NCBI GenBank assembly: GCA_037074705.1
Contig: CM073596.1
Span: forward strand, 53,224,001 to 53,288,000
DNA: 64,000 nucleotides
Direction: 5' to 3'
Origin: Zhengitettix transpicula
Lineage: Eukaryota; Arthropoda; Insecta; Orthoptera; Tetrigidae
Shown: piece after piece, positions 1-14,600 of the stretch
Layout of the letters: every line of letters starts with the position of its first letter
How positions within the stretch are numbered: position 1 is the stretch's first letter
The notes under the pieces: model-generated
Database searches by the model: none
The model's input: only the letters and a program-made list of their open reading frames with translations
Told to the model about the DNA's origin: nothing
Translations under genes and position numbers: made by a program

Positions 1-59
1 TAGCCCAGGCTCACCCCCGACGCGATGTCCACCCAGCAGGCCAGCGACACCAGAACCAC
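1..59 (-). CDS. possible secreted-protein exon, cut by window edge
   Basis: On the minus strand a CAG acceptor (62-60) is followed by an open frame reading VVLVSLACWVDIASG and onward to the window edge. This is hydrophobic and looks like the second half of an insect signal peptide. In many cuticular or secreted insect proteins a tiny first exon encodes Met-Lys and the rest of the signal starts the second exon, which would fit. The stretch is far more GC-rich than the flanking DNA. The acceptor has no clear pyrimidine tract and only 19 residues are visible, so this is a tentative call. The family cannot be named. Confidence 0.3.
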   Translation of the reverse strand, partial: MVLVSLACWVDIASGVSLG

Positions 60-65
60 CTGCAC

Positions 66-1986
66 CCGACAACCTTTTACTTCATGAAATAATTATATAG
101 ATTTTACTATCTAAATTCTAAACGCCCTGGAGACTAAAACGGCAAATTTTTCTGTAAATTAATACAGTACCAAATAACGTAATTTGAAGAATTTTCTACA
201 TTATTTATAGTTAATATTATTTTGTGTAATCCAGGAAAGTTGCGGTATTAGAAATAACATTTTTAAATTAAAAGATCAGAGTATTCTTTATTATTATTAT
301 TAAAACTGAATATATTATGTCTGAAAAGTGTAAATAAAATACCTGTCTTAAAAATGGCGCCTGTTTACTTGAGTTGTCATCGTTTTGAGTTACGAGGCTT
401 CCATCCTTTCCGTTCGTATTCTGAAAAAAATAATTATAAATGTCACGTAACCTTCAAAGATAATTTTTTAGGACAAGGGAATAGCTTGTGACAGCATTAA
501 AATTTATTTTTTGGATTGCAGCATCTTCAATTTGTTGATTATTTTTTGGAGTGTTGTCAGGGTATGCTATTTTGGACATATCCACGTAAAGTTATTTTCC
601 GTACTTTCAACGTTTAAAAGTGATTCTATTCGTCAAAGTAACGGATTTGGGTTTTTATACAGTCCTCCATTTTGGTCTGACGTCACATATTCCCTAATTA
701 GTCGATTGGATAAATTGACTACTACATCCTTTATTTATTTCCTTGTCAGAATGTTACAAAGACTTATCATCTTTTACAATTGTTACCATAGGCTGAAAGA
801 ACAAGCAACATTGTTGTCCCTAGTCTTCTTGAAACCTGTTTCTTAATTTTTTTATACCTTGTGTTATTTCGTCTACTATATTTTACCTAATAAGGCCTAA
901 GTGTATTATTTACACCTACTTGATATTGCATTTATCACTGGAATTATGTTTTTTTACTTTATAAATGAAAACGTTTCGTTGTACAGAAATTAAATAGATA
1001 TACATGTCACCACTTTTTTTGAGTATGTCTATTTCGCTACGGTATAATTTTATGCTGAATCTGAAGTTAACATCCTAAGATTCCTTCCTCCTACGTTGTT
1101 TTTTAACTGAGCTCTTTCACTTTCTGTTGTTTCTTTTAATGGAGGAAAATTAATACAGCGAACGTCAAAGCAGCAGTTTTCTATATTACGTGACTTATGG
1201 ATACTTGAGGACCTCAGTACTGAATTGCTTCAAACGGAACTATTTACAACGTCATTTGAAAGTTCGTTTTGTAATATCTGTTTTTGCCCTTTGTATGACA
1301 TAATAAAGCTGATGAATGTTTAAATGGACCGCTGTCAAGGCCAAGATTGGGGCGTAATGGGTCCGGCGACATGTAAACAAATATCCAGGTTGTCCAACAT
1401 AAACCATTCGCAACTTTAACGTCTATTTTTCCTCGATGGAAATGACAGCTTTTTATAAGCAATTTTAAAATTATTTTCCTCTCTATTGTTACGATTATCC
1501 TATTTGTTAAAGGCTAAACTGCAACACCAAGACTATTAATGCAAAAAATAAAAGGAGTATGATTTGTGTGGGTTGGTGCAAGTGGAGAAGCTGTGGCGGA
1601 TCATTGCAACTTCGAACTGCTCTTAAATCTTTAAAATAGGGTTCATAAATTGTTATTCTTTGTAAATGTGGGTTGACGGAAAACTAGTATATAAATAATT
1701 GGAACCATATGCAAGTGTATTAATCCAACGCAGTTTTCTGTTTTCGTTTGTCTTGTACTTACAAAATTTAATGTAGGAAATTATTATGAATAAGTTTTTG
1801 GTATACTGTGTACAGTAAAACTATCACGATACAGGTTTTCCTCCAGCATGTAAGTTGATATTAATTTGGACTTTGGAATCAAAAGTGCAATCCTTACATT
1901 AGTATTTTTGTTTACTTTTTTGTAGAAAAATAGAGCTTCACTTGTTTTTCTCCTTGATCATTAATATTATTTTATTTTATTTTAAG
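66..1986. other. upstream region of LIN37, no gene recognised
   Basis: AT-rich DNA with moderate CpG content. A 111-codon open frame at 511-846 starts at TTG and has no recognisable domain or splice context, so I do not call it a gene. The right end carries two pyrimidine tracts followed by AG (near 1924-1925 and 1985-1986), so the LIN37 5' UTR is probably itself spliced. No TATA box or initiator can be assigned with confidence. Confidence 0.4.
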
Positions 1987-2040
1987 ATGTCCAATCATGG
2001 TAAAGAAACGAAAATTAAGTCAGGTGCCAGTAAGTCGTAG
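1987..2040 (+). promoter_or_regulatory. uORF overlapping the LIN37 start
   Basis: An ATG at 1987-1989 opens a 17-codon frame ending at TAG 2038-2040. It overlaps the proposed LIN37 ATG (1997-1999) in a different frame. If the 5' UTR acceptor at 1985-1986 is used, the ATG forms the first three bases of the exon, so leader splicing would decide whether this uORF is present in full context. This is inferred from sequence only. Confidence 0.35.
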
Positions 2041-2066
2041 AGAAGAAAGACAACTTCTTGGAATTG
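1997..2066 (+). CDS. LIN37: LIN37 coding exon 1 (proposed)
   Basis: Open frame [10 protein letters not shown]...QLLGI (23 codons plus one base), ending at the consensus donor G|GTGAGT. It leaves phase 1, exactly what the acceptor of exon 2 at 34216 needs (G + GC = Gly). The peptide is basic and starts a gene-body-like CpG-poor zone. No other nearby ATG exon upstream of 34216 gives a comparable fit. Insect N-termini of this protein are poorly conserved, so homology cannot confirm it. An RNA read across 2066/34216 would settle it. Confidence 0.6.
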
Positions 2067-5000
2067 GTGAGTCAATATATTATCTTGTATTACTGAAATT
2101 ACACATTTTATTGTGTGTGTGTTTTATTAATTATGAAGGTAATGTGTGATACAAAGCTGATTACTGCAAGAAATTTTAACATTTATATTCATTTTATACC
2201 TTTATTTTCAAAATTATTCTTTTACCTCCCTAAGTTCTCGGTGATGTAAACAGCCTTATCTTTCATATCAAATACAGATGGAATTATTCCTATGGTAAAT
2301 TTTGCACATACATTATCTCGCAATTATTATTATTAACAAAATATGTTGAATAAACTAAGTAAATAGTTGTAAAAATAAGTAATTTAACTCTCCACTGAAA
2401 ACAAACTTGTATTAAAAGCAAAATATCATAAATTTGAGTGTTTGTATTTTTAATGTTAAGTTAATATATATAATTTACTTACTGAAATTTTCATGGTTCA
2501 GTTGGATTGTTGGCACAAGGTTGAACTTATTCTGAAAAAAATAAAGGGAATTTATCAAAAAACTAGAGTAATAATTTTTTAGTCTCAGTATGTTGTTATT
2601 CTGTAGCTGTAAAACATATAATGCCCTGTGAGGTCTAACTGCTATTTATTTATACCTAATGTGTTATTCCTTAGAACTACTGCCTGTGTCATAATCAACT
2701 TTAAAATTATTATATCATCCCTTTAATATTGCATGTTGACATCCATCCTGAGGTATTTAATATACAGTTTGTTTTCAATATTTGGCTCTTATTATTGTCA
2801 AATATTTATCATTAATAATGTTGATTTTGTACTCATCTTATATAATTTATTTATATTTTACATCGTACGTTGGAATTGTTATTATCCTGTGCATGCCTCA
2901 TCCGCTTTAATTAAATTTTATGAGAATTAATATGAAATTATGTAACTTTACAATAAAATGAGGAACTCACAAGTGCAGCTTTAAAACACTTTTAAGATAT
3001 TATTTAGTTAAAGTTTGTAATTCATCTTATAATGTTTCCCTGCTATCTAAAATATGTACAAATTAAATTTTCTTTCTTCTCTCGGGTACTAATGCTTTAA
3101 TTGCTAAATTAATATTTATGATCCTTTATATAATCTGGTTTAGTTATGTCATAATCAAATAATTGTTAATTTGAGGGGGCAACAGTCAAGTCTCATAATT
3201 CTTCACTATAAAAGTGTTTTACAAATATGTCTGGTTTTCATTATTTTTAAAAAGATAGAAATGAAATGTCTGGGACTAATTAACTATTTGAAATAATGAA
3301 TTAATGTCATTAATTGAACAAATATGAAATTTATTTTATTGAAGAAAAAGATCTGTTGAATCACATAAATGAGTTTTTATTAACAAATTTTTAGTGCACA
3401 CTTCTTTATGTGATTATTAACACCTGACTTGAAGCATCAATTGTTAATGTGGATCCTATTATGTTGAGTTCTTCAAGTTAGTCTATAATAGCATTGTTAA
3501 ATGAAATTACATATTTTCCTAAAATTATAATAGATGTGAAAGTCATCTTTATGTCAGCACCATAATTTACAGTTAGACCAATTTAAGTCTAATGAAAGTT
3601 GTCCTGGTGGAACAAACTATAAATGTATATTATGTTACCTGCAGATGAAAAGAAGGTGTCTGTAGATCAGGTCTGCTGGCAGAACAGATTTGTGAGTGAT
3701 CTGTCCTATCTCTGCATTGTTGAAGTGTGTACCTGTAATGACATTAAATCCCATAACTCCCTGTCATTTAACATCATGCTGTAAATAATGTCTACTCTAT
3801 ATTACATTTGCACATGTGTGATCATATTGAGAAAGAGTTGAACATTTAATTGAGACTCAGAGCATCGAATCCTATACATTTAAAATAATCAACCCTGGTT
3901 TTCAACTGTGCTAGAGTTGATTCTGTCAAAATTATTAAATCATTTTGCTTCACGAAGAACTGGTTTTGTTTGTCTGTTTTTCTTCCCTATCTGTGTAAAG
4001 CACTGTCTGTATAAAATTCAGTTTTTGCTATAACATTACATTCAACAATTGTGAGGTTCATCACAAAGTGTCAAAAATTGTATGAGATCGCCATCTTCTC
4101 TGTAACACAAATTGCGTATTTATCTTTGTTCTTTAACTTCATTTGGTTTCAAGTATATCATCAGAAGCAAGGATCGGCAATTCCTGTTTCAATTTTCTGT
4201 GCTTTAGTTTTTTCTTTTACATTCAACAAATAGTAACTGAATGGGTTAGCCAAAATCTTTTTATAATCTGTTCCAAATTTTCCCTTACCTGCAAAACAAC
4301 TGAATCTTTCAGGATTGTGTTCAATGGAAGATATTGAAATATATATAAAAACAGATGAATGTAAATCAGGAAATCTGGGGTTAAGACTGTTGGAGCATCG
4401 CTGACAACGTGACCCTCCACAAAATCCGGAATGTGGAAGATGACAGTCTGGCACCCATCCTGGTAGGCCAAGGCCCTGAATAGATTGCAGAGCCGAGGAG
4501 AAATTTAAAAAAATTCCAGATGTAATAATTTTGTAACCCACTACTGCTGTTTTAAAACTTATATTCTCCCATTTAGTTTTACATCTTCCTCCACTCGGTC
4601 GAGGTTGAAGCTTATTTGTGGAACAATTTTGGTCATGAGGTTGTTCTTGGAAATTGGTACTGTACATTCTACAGCATGAAATAAGCAGACATAATGGGCC
4701 ACATGCCAATAAATTCAACAGAAATGTGAAGTAAAGCAAAACCACATAATTATGTGTGTTTCATGTTTGCTTTGTATGTAGGTGAATTCTGAGGGAAAAT
4801 TGAGGCCGAGAAGGAAAATATGACCTAACAAAAGTGTATGGGGGACAGCCGCTGTATGTATTCACGATTTATATTTTTGAAGATATAATTTGTGTAAAAT
4901 AAAGTTATGTTTTTAAAAAAAGAACAAATACGCGAGAATTAGTTGAATCGATACGGCCGGGGGGGGGGGGGGGGTGCGAGTGATTGACCAACGCTTAGTA

Positions 5001-8000
5001 CAGTCAAGTCGTCAGGACGGAAGCTTTTCAATAGAGACTGGACATGGATTAGGCCGACTCGGTTGTGTCAGAATGATGATTGGTGTAAAAAGTTTAGGAC
5101 ATTATCGGACAAGGTGAACTCGCTCCAGGAAGGGGGAATTCCAGTTGATGTTTCCACGAGCCAGAAGGTCGAAGCTATGATGTAAAGACTCTGGTTTTGG
5201 TTGTACTCCATTACGACGAGAAAAATCCCTTGTGTTTCCAAAAAGCAGTTGACATTTGAATATCTGCGCGGTTTTATTGGACGATGAGGGTTAACATCAG
5301 CTAAAGACTCTTTTCATGATGTCACTAAGCTCAAAAAGATCTCAAGAAGTTTTAAAAGTGGTGATTTGAACACTGAAGTAATAGACTGGAGGACTTCGAT
5401 TAATTCTTGCGCAGCGAATTGTAGGATATTCGGATTTTGAAAACAATATGTTATCGGGTATTCCATTCTCGGATAAACAGTTTTTGGGTTTCCACCCGGG
5501 GTAAAGTAAGCTTATGTCACTCACTTGATAAAGATGGAAAACTACGCCATCGAAACGTCTTCACTTAAGCTTACTTTAGCCCTAGTGGAAACCCAAGAAC
5601 TGTTTATTCGGGTATTCCATTTTCTGTAACACATGATGCGATGACCTCGATAATAAAGGAATTCTATTTCGATTTGTACTGATTAATAACTGTTCAATAA
5701 TAATGTTGCTGAAAAAAATTTCAGTCTCGGTATGTATTTATTGTAATTACTTCTGAAGCTACCGGTGTTGTTGACCATCATCATGTATAAAATTCTTATT
5801 TATTTATGTTGTTTTTCTGTTAAACTCAATATTTACGTCAGTCACCAACTTGAATGACAACCTAATAATTTTCCATCGTTTTATTAATATTATAAGTTAA
5901 ATAAAATTTCAACTAATATATTTAATTTGATGAAAGACTCAATCAAAAGTGATGGATTGGACATATTTATCGGTCTTGTGCCCATTTATATAAATAATAT
6001 TTTTATTTTCGTCTGTTTTACGAAAATTATTAATTAAAGATATTAACGACCTTTTCAAACAATTTAAAGAATTTAATTTATCGAATCAATACAAAAACAT
6101 TGATTGATTCGGACACATTTATCTGTTTTGTGCTAGTTTTTAGTAAGTTTATAATTTTAATAAAACTGCCGGAAATAAAACTATTATTTATATAAATGGG
6201 CACAAGACCGAGAAATGTGTCTTGATCCGTCAACGTCGGAGGATTCTTTCTTCAAATTACATCAAATGGTTGGAATTGTCTGAAAATACCGTCAATTTTT
6301 TATTTATTATAATTTATAATATTAATAAAACAGACGGAAATAAAAATATTATTTATATTAGTGGGCCCAAGACCGATAAATGTGTCCGAATCTATCAATG
6401 TTGGTGCATTCTTTCTTCAAATTAAATAAAATAGTGTAAATTGTCTAAAAAGGTCGTTAATTTATTTAATTAATCATTTTCAAATTCTTTAATTTGGGAT
6501 TTGGAGTTTTCGGCAATATTGACATAGCCATCTGTTCAGAAACGGATACACTCATGACTTGAAGATGCTACAAGGGAACAAATAAAAATATTTTGAACTA
6601 ATTGAAGGTTTGTGTAATAAAAAATATATGGGTCGTTTGGAAAATTTAAAATTATTTGTTAAATAATTTTTTATGTTAAAATTGTTGATGTGTTTTGTGA
6701 AATTGTTTAATATTTCTGTACAGATGACTGGCAATATTGCCGAAAGTTCCAATTTCAAATTAAAATAATTCGAACATGATGAATTAGGTTTTCTCATTCA
6801 AATTGGTCACTGATATCATTGGGTTAATACAAAAATAAATTATTTATTATATAAAGAAAAATTCTTGAAGGAAAATTCGTATTTATTATGTATAGTTATG
6901 AAAAAAAAACTGTCTAAAAAGTCTCATTAAATCCAATTTTACAAAAATTTGTTCCATTTTTTAATTTTCTTAAAGTATATTTCTGACATTTAGCGAGTTT
7001 ATTCCTTTATAATTTTATAGATGATTATGATCGGTATTGCATGTTGACCGGATGTGTGATGATCCGTGATCTATTGTGAGCAGTTCAACGCTTACCTGGT
7101 AGTTTCCGGAAACCTGAAGCAAGCGGCAAGACAATTTTGGTTCAAGTGATCTAGATCACGATCCGTGCCCCTTTATGGGGTGACTGGATTGCATATACTA
7201 CGTAACTAGCAATCAGTACCACGGTAATAAAAGTTCCAAAAGCGGGAAAAGGTTGACTGATATACTCGGCGAGTGACGACCACGACGACTAGTCATCAAC
7301 GGCAACCGTTCTCTGCTTTTAGTCACGTGTACCACGTTTCTTCCTTATCGTAAACGGGAGTGACGAAGATGTCTGTATCCCAAAAAAAAAATTTACACGA
7401 ATTATAGGGTGGCGTGACCAACAAACCCACGAAAAAAGAAATAATGGAGTTGATCAGCGGAAAAATGGCAATATCGTGATTTCAGTTGCCCTGTAAACTT
7501 ACTGTCGTATTATTGATAAAGTATTCTGTCACGACAGGTCCACGACATTGATCTGGAAAATTTAGAGTCTCTCTTACAATATAATTTTTATCTCATTCAA
7601 ATCGTTGATGCGCTGAGCCCTTCTTGGGCTTCCAACCAGCCTAAGCCTATTCTCATCCGGTTGGAGTTACTAACGTAGCAAATGCACTTGGAAAACCTTC
7701 GCTCTTTGACGAACAATCTGTAAAAAGGTCTCAAACGAATCGACGATTTGAAATAGAGACACACAAAACATTGGATTTTACATGATGACGACAGTAATTT
7801 CCGTCGAAACGTTGTGACTTCACCCTATTTTCACCCGGTCGGAAGTCCAAGAATTACTCTCGCAGATTATTCATATTTATTTTTTCCAATGATAGGAACA
7901 GCCACTTTCAAGTCGTCAATATTTTAATATTTTTTATAAATACTTTTGTAAACAGGAGCTGTGGGACATTTGGCTTATGTAAAAAAAATATAACATAAAA

Positions 8001-8611
8001 TCTTAACTTTCATTTTGTAATGTTTAAAATATCAGAATTGTTATCTGTATTTGTGTGTTATTCCTTCGTTTACCTTACATTCTTAATATGGTTGATATTC
8101 GTTCATTACAAATTCAAAAGTTTGTTTTAAACTTTTTATCTTAAATTTTACTAAATATATTATTAATATATAATATTTTTTACAGAAGGAATATGGCAAC
8201 AATGGTCTGTTTTTGACATACATCTTTATAATAAAGATTAAATTATTGATTACTTGAAAGCGGTTGTTATTAATATTAGAATACCGAAAAGTCTCAATAG
8301 AATCCTAATAAATTTATTTTTCCTTCAATGACGTCACGTCGAGAACAATGCTGTCTGAAACCAGTTATCAATCTGTATTTTCTTAGTATCCCTTCATCTA
8401 TTAGTCCACATTATTTTTTCCCGTTCAAGCTCAAACGTATACGGGAAATTAATTTACACATTCAGATCCCGATAGAAATCGTCCTTTGTCCTGGCTCTTG
8501 GCAGTGCGTATGCGGATGTGCGTGCCCTGAGTGCGTTGCTGGAGATCGCGTCTGTTTCCTTATTCCAGAAAATAAACGTGCTAATTACGCAAGAGCGATT
8601 TTGTTTGAGTG

Positions 8612-8661
<50 letters not shown>

Positions 8662-11600
8662 TACGCGTCAGTATTTCTATTATTAATTTACAAATTCTTT
8701 TGATTGTTGATTTGTTGCATTGAAATTAATTATAAAATTACTATTTAATTTGTGGTATTGTACTTTTGACTTGTTATGAAAAAGTAAGATCCAATAGTTG
8801 CTATTGTGACTGTGATATCCGAAACAATGTTCCACACAGTGCCTGAAACGCATATCGATACTTAATACAATTTTCTTGTGCTATTCACATGTCTGTGCCA
8901 CTTCATCTCAAGTCGTCATGTCGATTAGTACAAAGTACACGGTATCCGTACAGAAGCTTTTCGTCGCTCCGCAGACGTAATTGAAATTCATCCTTGCTAC
9001 AATTATAGTTTTAATTTAATAATAAATTTAGATTTCTCAATTTTTCAATGACATAATTGTTCATTTTCGAAACAATAACATCATGCTTACAAGCCAATGC
9101 AGTAGATTTCATACTAGCTTACAGAAAGCTATTGTTATTTCTTCGAAACGAGACACATCACTGTAATCCTTCAGCGGAATATTCCGCGCCGCACAACTCT
9201 TCCGTAATTTCCCGCGGAATATTCCGCCCTCGGTAATATTCCTCATAATTCAATAATATATTACTCTTTAGAACCCAAGTACCATCACAATAAATTCATT
9301 CAATCGATTAACAGTTAGAGGTTATAATTTTTCGTCTGTTTGTATTAAATATATAACGCAGATTATGACAAATTTAAGACAATTAATTTATTAAATTAAA
9401 GAACAACGTCTTTTTACCTTCTTCAGGTATTTTTTGTGGAAGAATTACAATATACAAATTTGTTTTTTGTCATAAAAGTCATGATTTTCCAGTTTGTGGT
9501 TAAAACAAAAATATACAACTAACATTTTACATTATACTGAGAAACACCTAATTATCACTTTCTTTCACGAGTGATAGAAGGTTAAATAAATTATTTTAAT
9601 CGAAGCTTATGGACTTTTTGGTTTTTTATTCTTTTAAATGAAACGTCTGTATATATAAGATAAATAAATAGCCGATTAACCGCACAACGTTTCTACAATC
9701 TTTGTCGCTCGCGTCAGGTGATTTATAAAAACCGCAAGAGCCCTTAAGAACGACACATACTAGCACAAACCATCTGACAACCTCAAAAGGAAAGCTAAAA
9801 TAACACCCCTCCCCCACCCTCCAAAACGTTTTGCTGGTTTGTTACTTGTGTGTGTCGTTGTTACGGTTCTCGTGTTTTTTTTAATCACCTGACGAAAGCA
9901 ACAAGGATTGTAGAAACGTCTGGTATTTCATTTAGCTCTTATTTTTGTCTGTTATTTGGCTATATATTTATCTGATTAACATTGTTTTTCTTTAGATTTT
10001 TATTGAAAACTTAAAATTTTCATGATGTTGCTGTTACTTAATTCATTGAATAAATGTATTGTGACCTTTCTTGTAATTCATTGTTGTCCGACGTAATCCG
10101 CCGTAACGTATTCTGCTTTCCGTAAAATATTCTTGTTTATCAATCAACTTGACATACCGCTGTTACGGTGCTGCAAATAATTTTTGGCACGAATGTTATC
10201 TCGGTGAAAATGTTTTCGTAAAACGTTCTCCGGTTACAACATGAGCTGTCATAGGAAAAGGCACGTTTCTGTGGTAGACTCCGTCATCGTCGTCAGTTAT
10301 GTTGCAGAATAGCGTCACACACGTCACCTGGCTTGCGTTATACGGTAAGAGCCACGCAGGGTAATTTATGAAAACGTTTTACGTTTTAAAATTTCAAGAA
10401 AACTCGTTCCTGATTTTTTTTTGACGTACAAGAGAAGATATTAAAACTTTTTTTTTAGTCTTGTCTGCAGCGAGCTTGATGTAGAACTTACCACTTGAAA
10501 ATGTGCCCGCGCTTGTAAGCATTATGCTATTGTTTGAAAAATAGCTAATAAGAAATTATTAAATTAAGTGTATAATAAACAAACGATAATTGCAGCAAAG
10601 AAGAATCGCAATGGGATTGTCCGTGAAGCGAAGGCAAAGTGTATCGGGGAAGAAAGCAGAACGTAGAATAGCCTGGTGTTCAATAAGTTTAATAGTTTCT
10701 CTCCAGATGTTTTTAGTGAATAATTTAATTTAATTTTCTGTAGGTTAAGAACGATTTCAACAATTTTAAGTTCGTCGGTGAATATCGTTTTAGTTTATAA
10801 TCCACGAAAACAGATTTTATCGATTGTCTGCTGGACTTATTCGTTATTTTCTGTGGCACTGCTGAGTTGTAGAATTAGCTCCTTCGGAAGCCAAACTGAT
10901 TATGTGGAATCCAGTCGTTAGATGTGAAGTCGAGATAAGTTCTTTTAAGTAATAATTTTTCTACAAGTTTTGAAGTGGATGAGAGCAGAGTAATGGGTCG
11001 CTAGGAAGTAATTTTAGTACAATACACCGAGTATTCTCTGCGCCCTTTCTTATTTGATTAGGTTGAAGAGTATTCGGAACGTTTGAGCGTGTGACTCTTT
11101 GTGTACCCTTGAGGAGTTCCTTGTCCCAAGCAATTTTGATAATTTCCCGTGTTTGTGTGACCATAGCCCGCATGCGTGGGCAACCTGCTTTTAACATGAA
11201 AGATTTTTATGGGACTATTTCTGACTTTTATCGTCACTCACATTCTCGAGACCGTTACTAACTTTTCTGAGAACAGCGTCATAAACTGACAGTACTTAAC
11301 GTATTCTTAATAACCGAAAAATCGAGAATAGTTCATTCTGTACGCTTTCGGATTTATTTGGAATGGTTCCTCTCCGGATATCATCCAGAGTGTAGGTTTC
11401 CAGATCATCGTGGAAGAATTTGTAACGAAAGAGAAACTCCATTGTAAAACGAGCGGGTACCCTTCTTATGGCTGGTCGATGACTATTCCATTAAGTTTAT
11501 CACGCAAACCATTGTTCAGTTTCTGGAAGAAGTGTGCTGACGAACACTGTCTCTCCAAGATTCTCTGAAATCCTTGTTGCTTTCGTCAGGTGATTAAAAA

Positions 11601-14600
11601 AAACGTAAGAGCCGGAAGAACGACTCACAAAGGTGACCAACTCAAAAGCAATTTTTTTTTACAATGGAAATCAACAAGGACTTCAGAAACGTTATTTAAT
11701 TTATCTCATAATTTTTCAATCTAATTAATATGCTTATAAATAAACGGCTAATTTTATGACAATTATAATAATCTGACTTCTTTTTTAATTAAATGTTAAG
11801 AACACCAACCTAACAGTCAGAAAAATTTATTGTCAAATTTAAAACATCATATTTAACAAACACAACGGTTCATCCGTGATTGGATGCATGATCTATTTTA
11901 ATACAATTATGTAAAAATATAATTTATAGAGTGCGTTTTGCACGTTAGAAATCTATGAATTTAAATTTTCTTATAATAAATTGTTATTAACAATCTATAA
12001 ATTATATTTATATATAATTGTATTTAGAATTATTATGTACATGTCTGTTTCCTTAATTTTTTTTTAGATAACTGAATTTAAATGTAATTGTACACCTGAA
12101 GAGGTCCCAATCAGGGATGAAACGTTGTGTTTGTTAAATATTAGGTTTTATATTTGATTATAAATTTTTCTGACTAATATTCTGGTGTTTTTTCAACGTT
12201 TTTTATTTTATTATTACAACGTTTCATAATTCGAAATAACTATTTAACTATAATTTTTTCCTTGACCAACTGATGACTCAAAATGCTTTTTACTGAAAGA
12301 AAAAAGCTGTTCAATTATAGACACGAGGTTTGATATATTTCTGCAATAGGACTGTTGATTACCGCTGTTTTTTTTTAACGATTTGTGTCACCGCAAGTTT
12401 GAACTTTAACGCCATCATAAGTAACGGCACGTTGAAATAAAAAAGAGGATCATGAAACGTAAACCGTCTGTGATAAAAGTATACTAATTATACAAATACG
12501 TAGCCAGATAATAGACATAATAGACAAAAAATAAGTGCTAAATTAAATACCAAGACAACGTTTCTGCAAGCCTTGTTACTTTCGTCAGGTAACGTCAAAA
12601 AACGCAAGATCCATAGGAATGACAAACAAGCACAAACACTAGATGATGAACTAGTTTAGGAAATAGTAATCTGGCTTGTGCTTGCGGGTGTGCTGTTATG
12701 ACGGCTCTTGCGTTTTATTAATTACCTGACGAAAGCAACAAGGGTTGTTGGTATTTATTGCGCACTCATTGTCTGTCTGTCTTTTAGGTAATGAGGAAAA
12801 AAGGATCGTTCATAAATTGAATTATTTTTAATATTTATTATAATCTAGCAATTATCGTTTAATAATTAATCAAAAGGCTAATATGTCAGAAAAATATGTG
12901 TTAATTAATTGAAATTAGAATAAGTTTATCTTAATAAGATCAAGTTTGGTGTTATTTAAGTGATTTGACATTGATTCATAAGAAAATAATCTTGTAAACG
13001 AGGATTTACTATAAGAGAAATACATAGTTAATTGTTTTGGCATACCATATTTAACGAAATATAATAAATAAATTATTATACTAGAATTACAGCAAAGAAA
13101 AAACATGAGAAGTCAAAAATTGTAAATATTTTAACAATCGCAGGGTATTCTATTGTTCTCAGTGTGTTGTATATGAAGTCTATTTGCGACCACGTGTACA
13201 TGTGACACCAGCGCGCAAGTGCCTTCAAATTTTAATCGCACTAGAAAGGTGGATGCGATATTGGTCTCGCGTTTGTTGGCTCATAGTCCCCCAGATTTTT
13301 ATTGTAGAACATCTGTGATGTAAACGGGGATTCCGCTAATCCAGATAATAAATTTTATCTTCAGCGGAAAATAAGAATATTCGATTTTTATCTACTCAAA
13401 ATGACTTTAAATCAGATAATGCTTTTGAGATTTATATTTTACATACAATAAATGTACTTTACCGAGTTTTCACAATTATTTATAATTCACAAACGTTTAT
13501 TAATAATTAAAACTCTACGATTTCTCCTGAGGAAAATCATAAATGTCATGTGTTAAATGCTACACCCTTAATTAGTGTATTCTAACTTTTGTACCGAAGA
13601 ATTTTTTTTTCCTTCCTGAATTCCTAAAGGCCTTGTATACGTAATAAGTGTGGATGGACGTGTTGTTGGACAGAGGTCGTCCAAAAACAACTTTGTAGCC
13701 GGCCTTTGCCTTCGTTACGCAGGCTTCCCCTGGGTCAGTCACGTGGCCTAGAAAAAAAATTCTTTCCAGTCCCTAAAAGAAAATGGCTAACAGTGCCAAC
13801 AGACACGGAACAATTAAGATTATTAGATTGAATAATAACTTTACTATTATTGTTCATATGCACTTAGAGGGAGGGACGCGTGGAAGTCCATCGCTGATCG
13901 ATTGCGGTGGGTGGTATTAAAAGGCCGTTGATATTTCTTCCGTGTAATCTGGTTATGATTAGGTAATGGCTCTAGAAGATATTTAATAGCCTTTCCCTAT
14001 CTTAATGGGCGCTTTAGATCCAAATATTTGTGCAACTATTGGCTGTACCTCGTTAACGACTGACTCCCATTGAATTAGGACATACGTGGAACCAATTACA
14101 ATATCCTCTACGAAGCGATAGTGCTAGGGTCGGAGAAAGCTGAGGAATTACGGCTTGGAAGCAATAGACTTGTTTATTTTAATTCTTTTTATTTTTTAGT
14201 TGTTGCAATAGAAATATACGCCTATGTTAAAAGTGAATTAATTACAAGAATAAGTAGTCAAATAACAGACTAAAATAAGACCACATGACGATTCTGCAAT
14301 CATTGTTGTGTTTGTCAGGTGATTAAAAATCTCAAGAGCAGTAAAAACGTCACAACAGCGCAAAGCAGTGAGTTTTTTTTTTAATAACTCGAACATTAGG
14401 GCTCGCAGAATGTGAATTTAGTAAATTTTATGTGAGTATTGTTCATGGTCCATGCTACGGAAGGAGAAAGCTCGTACCTGAGAGGGAAATCGACCGGGGT
14501 AGCTCTGATGTTAAGAGCAACCACGTACGAGGTTGGAAGTCCTAGGTTAAATTTCCGGTCCAGTCGAAAATTGTCAATCCTGAGCCCTATAATTTTTTTA

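Noticed and set aside
511..846. 111-codon frame upstream of LIN37
   Set aside because: Begins at TTG, shows no domain, and is AT-driven.
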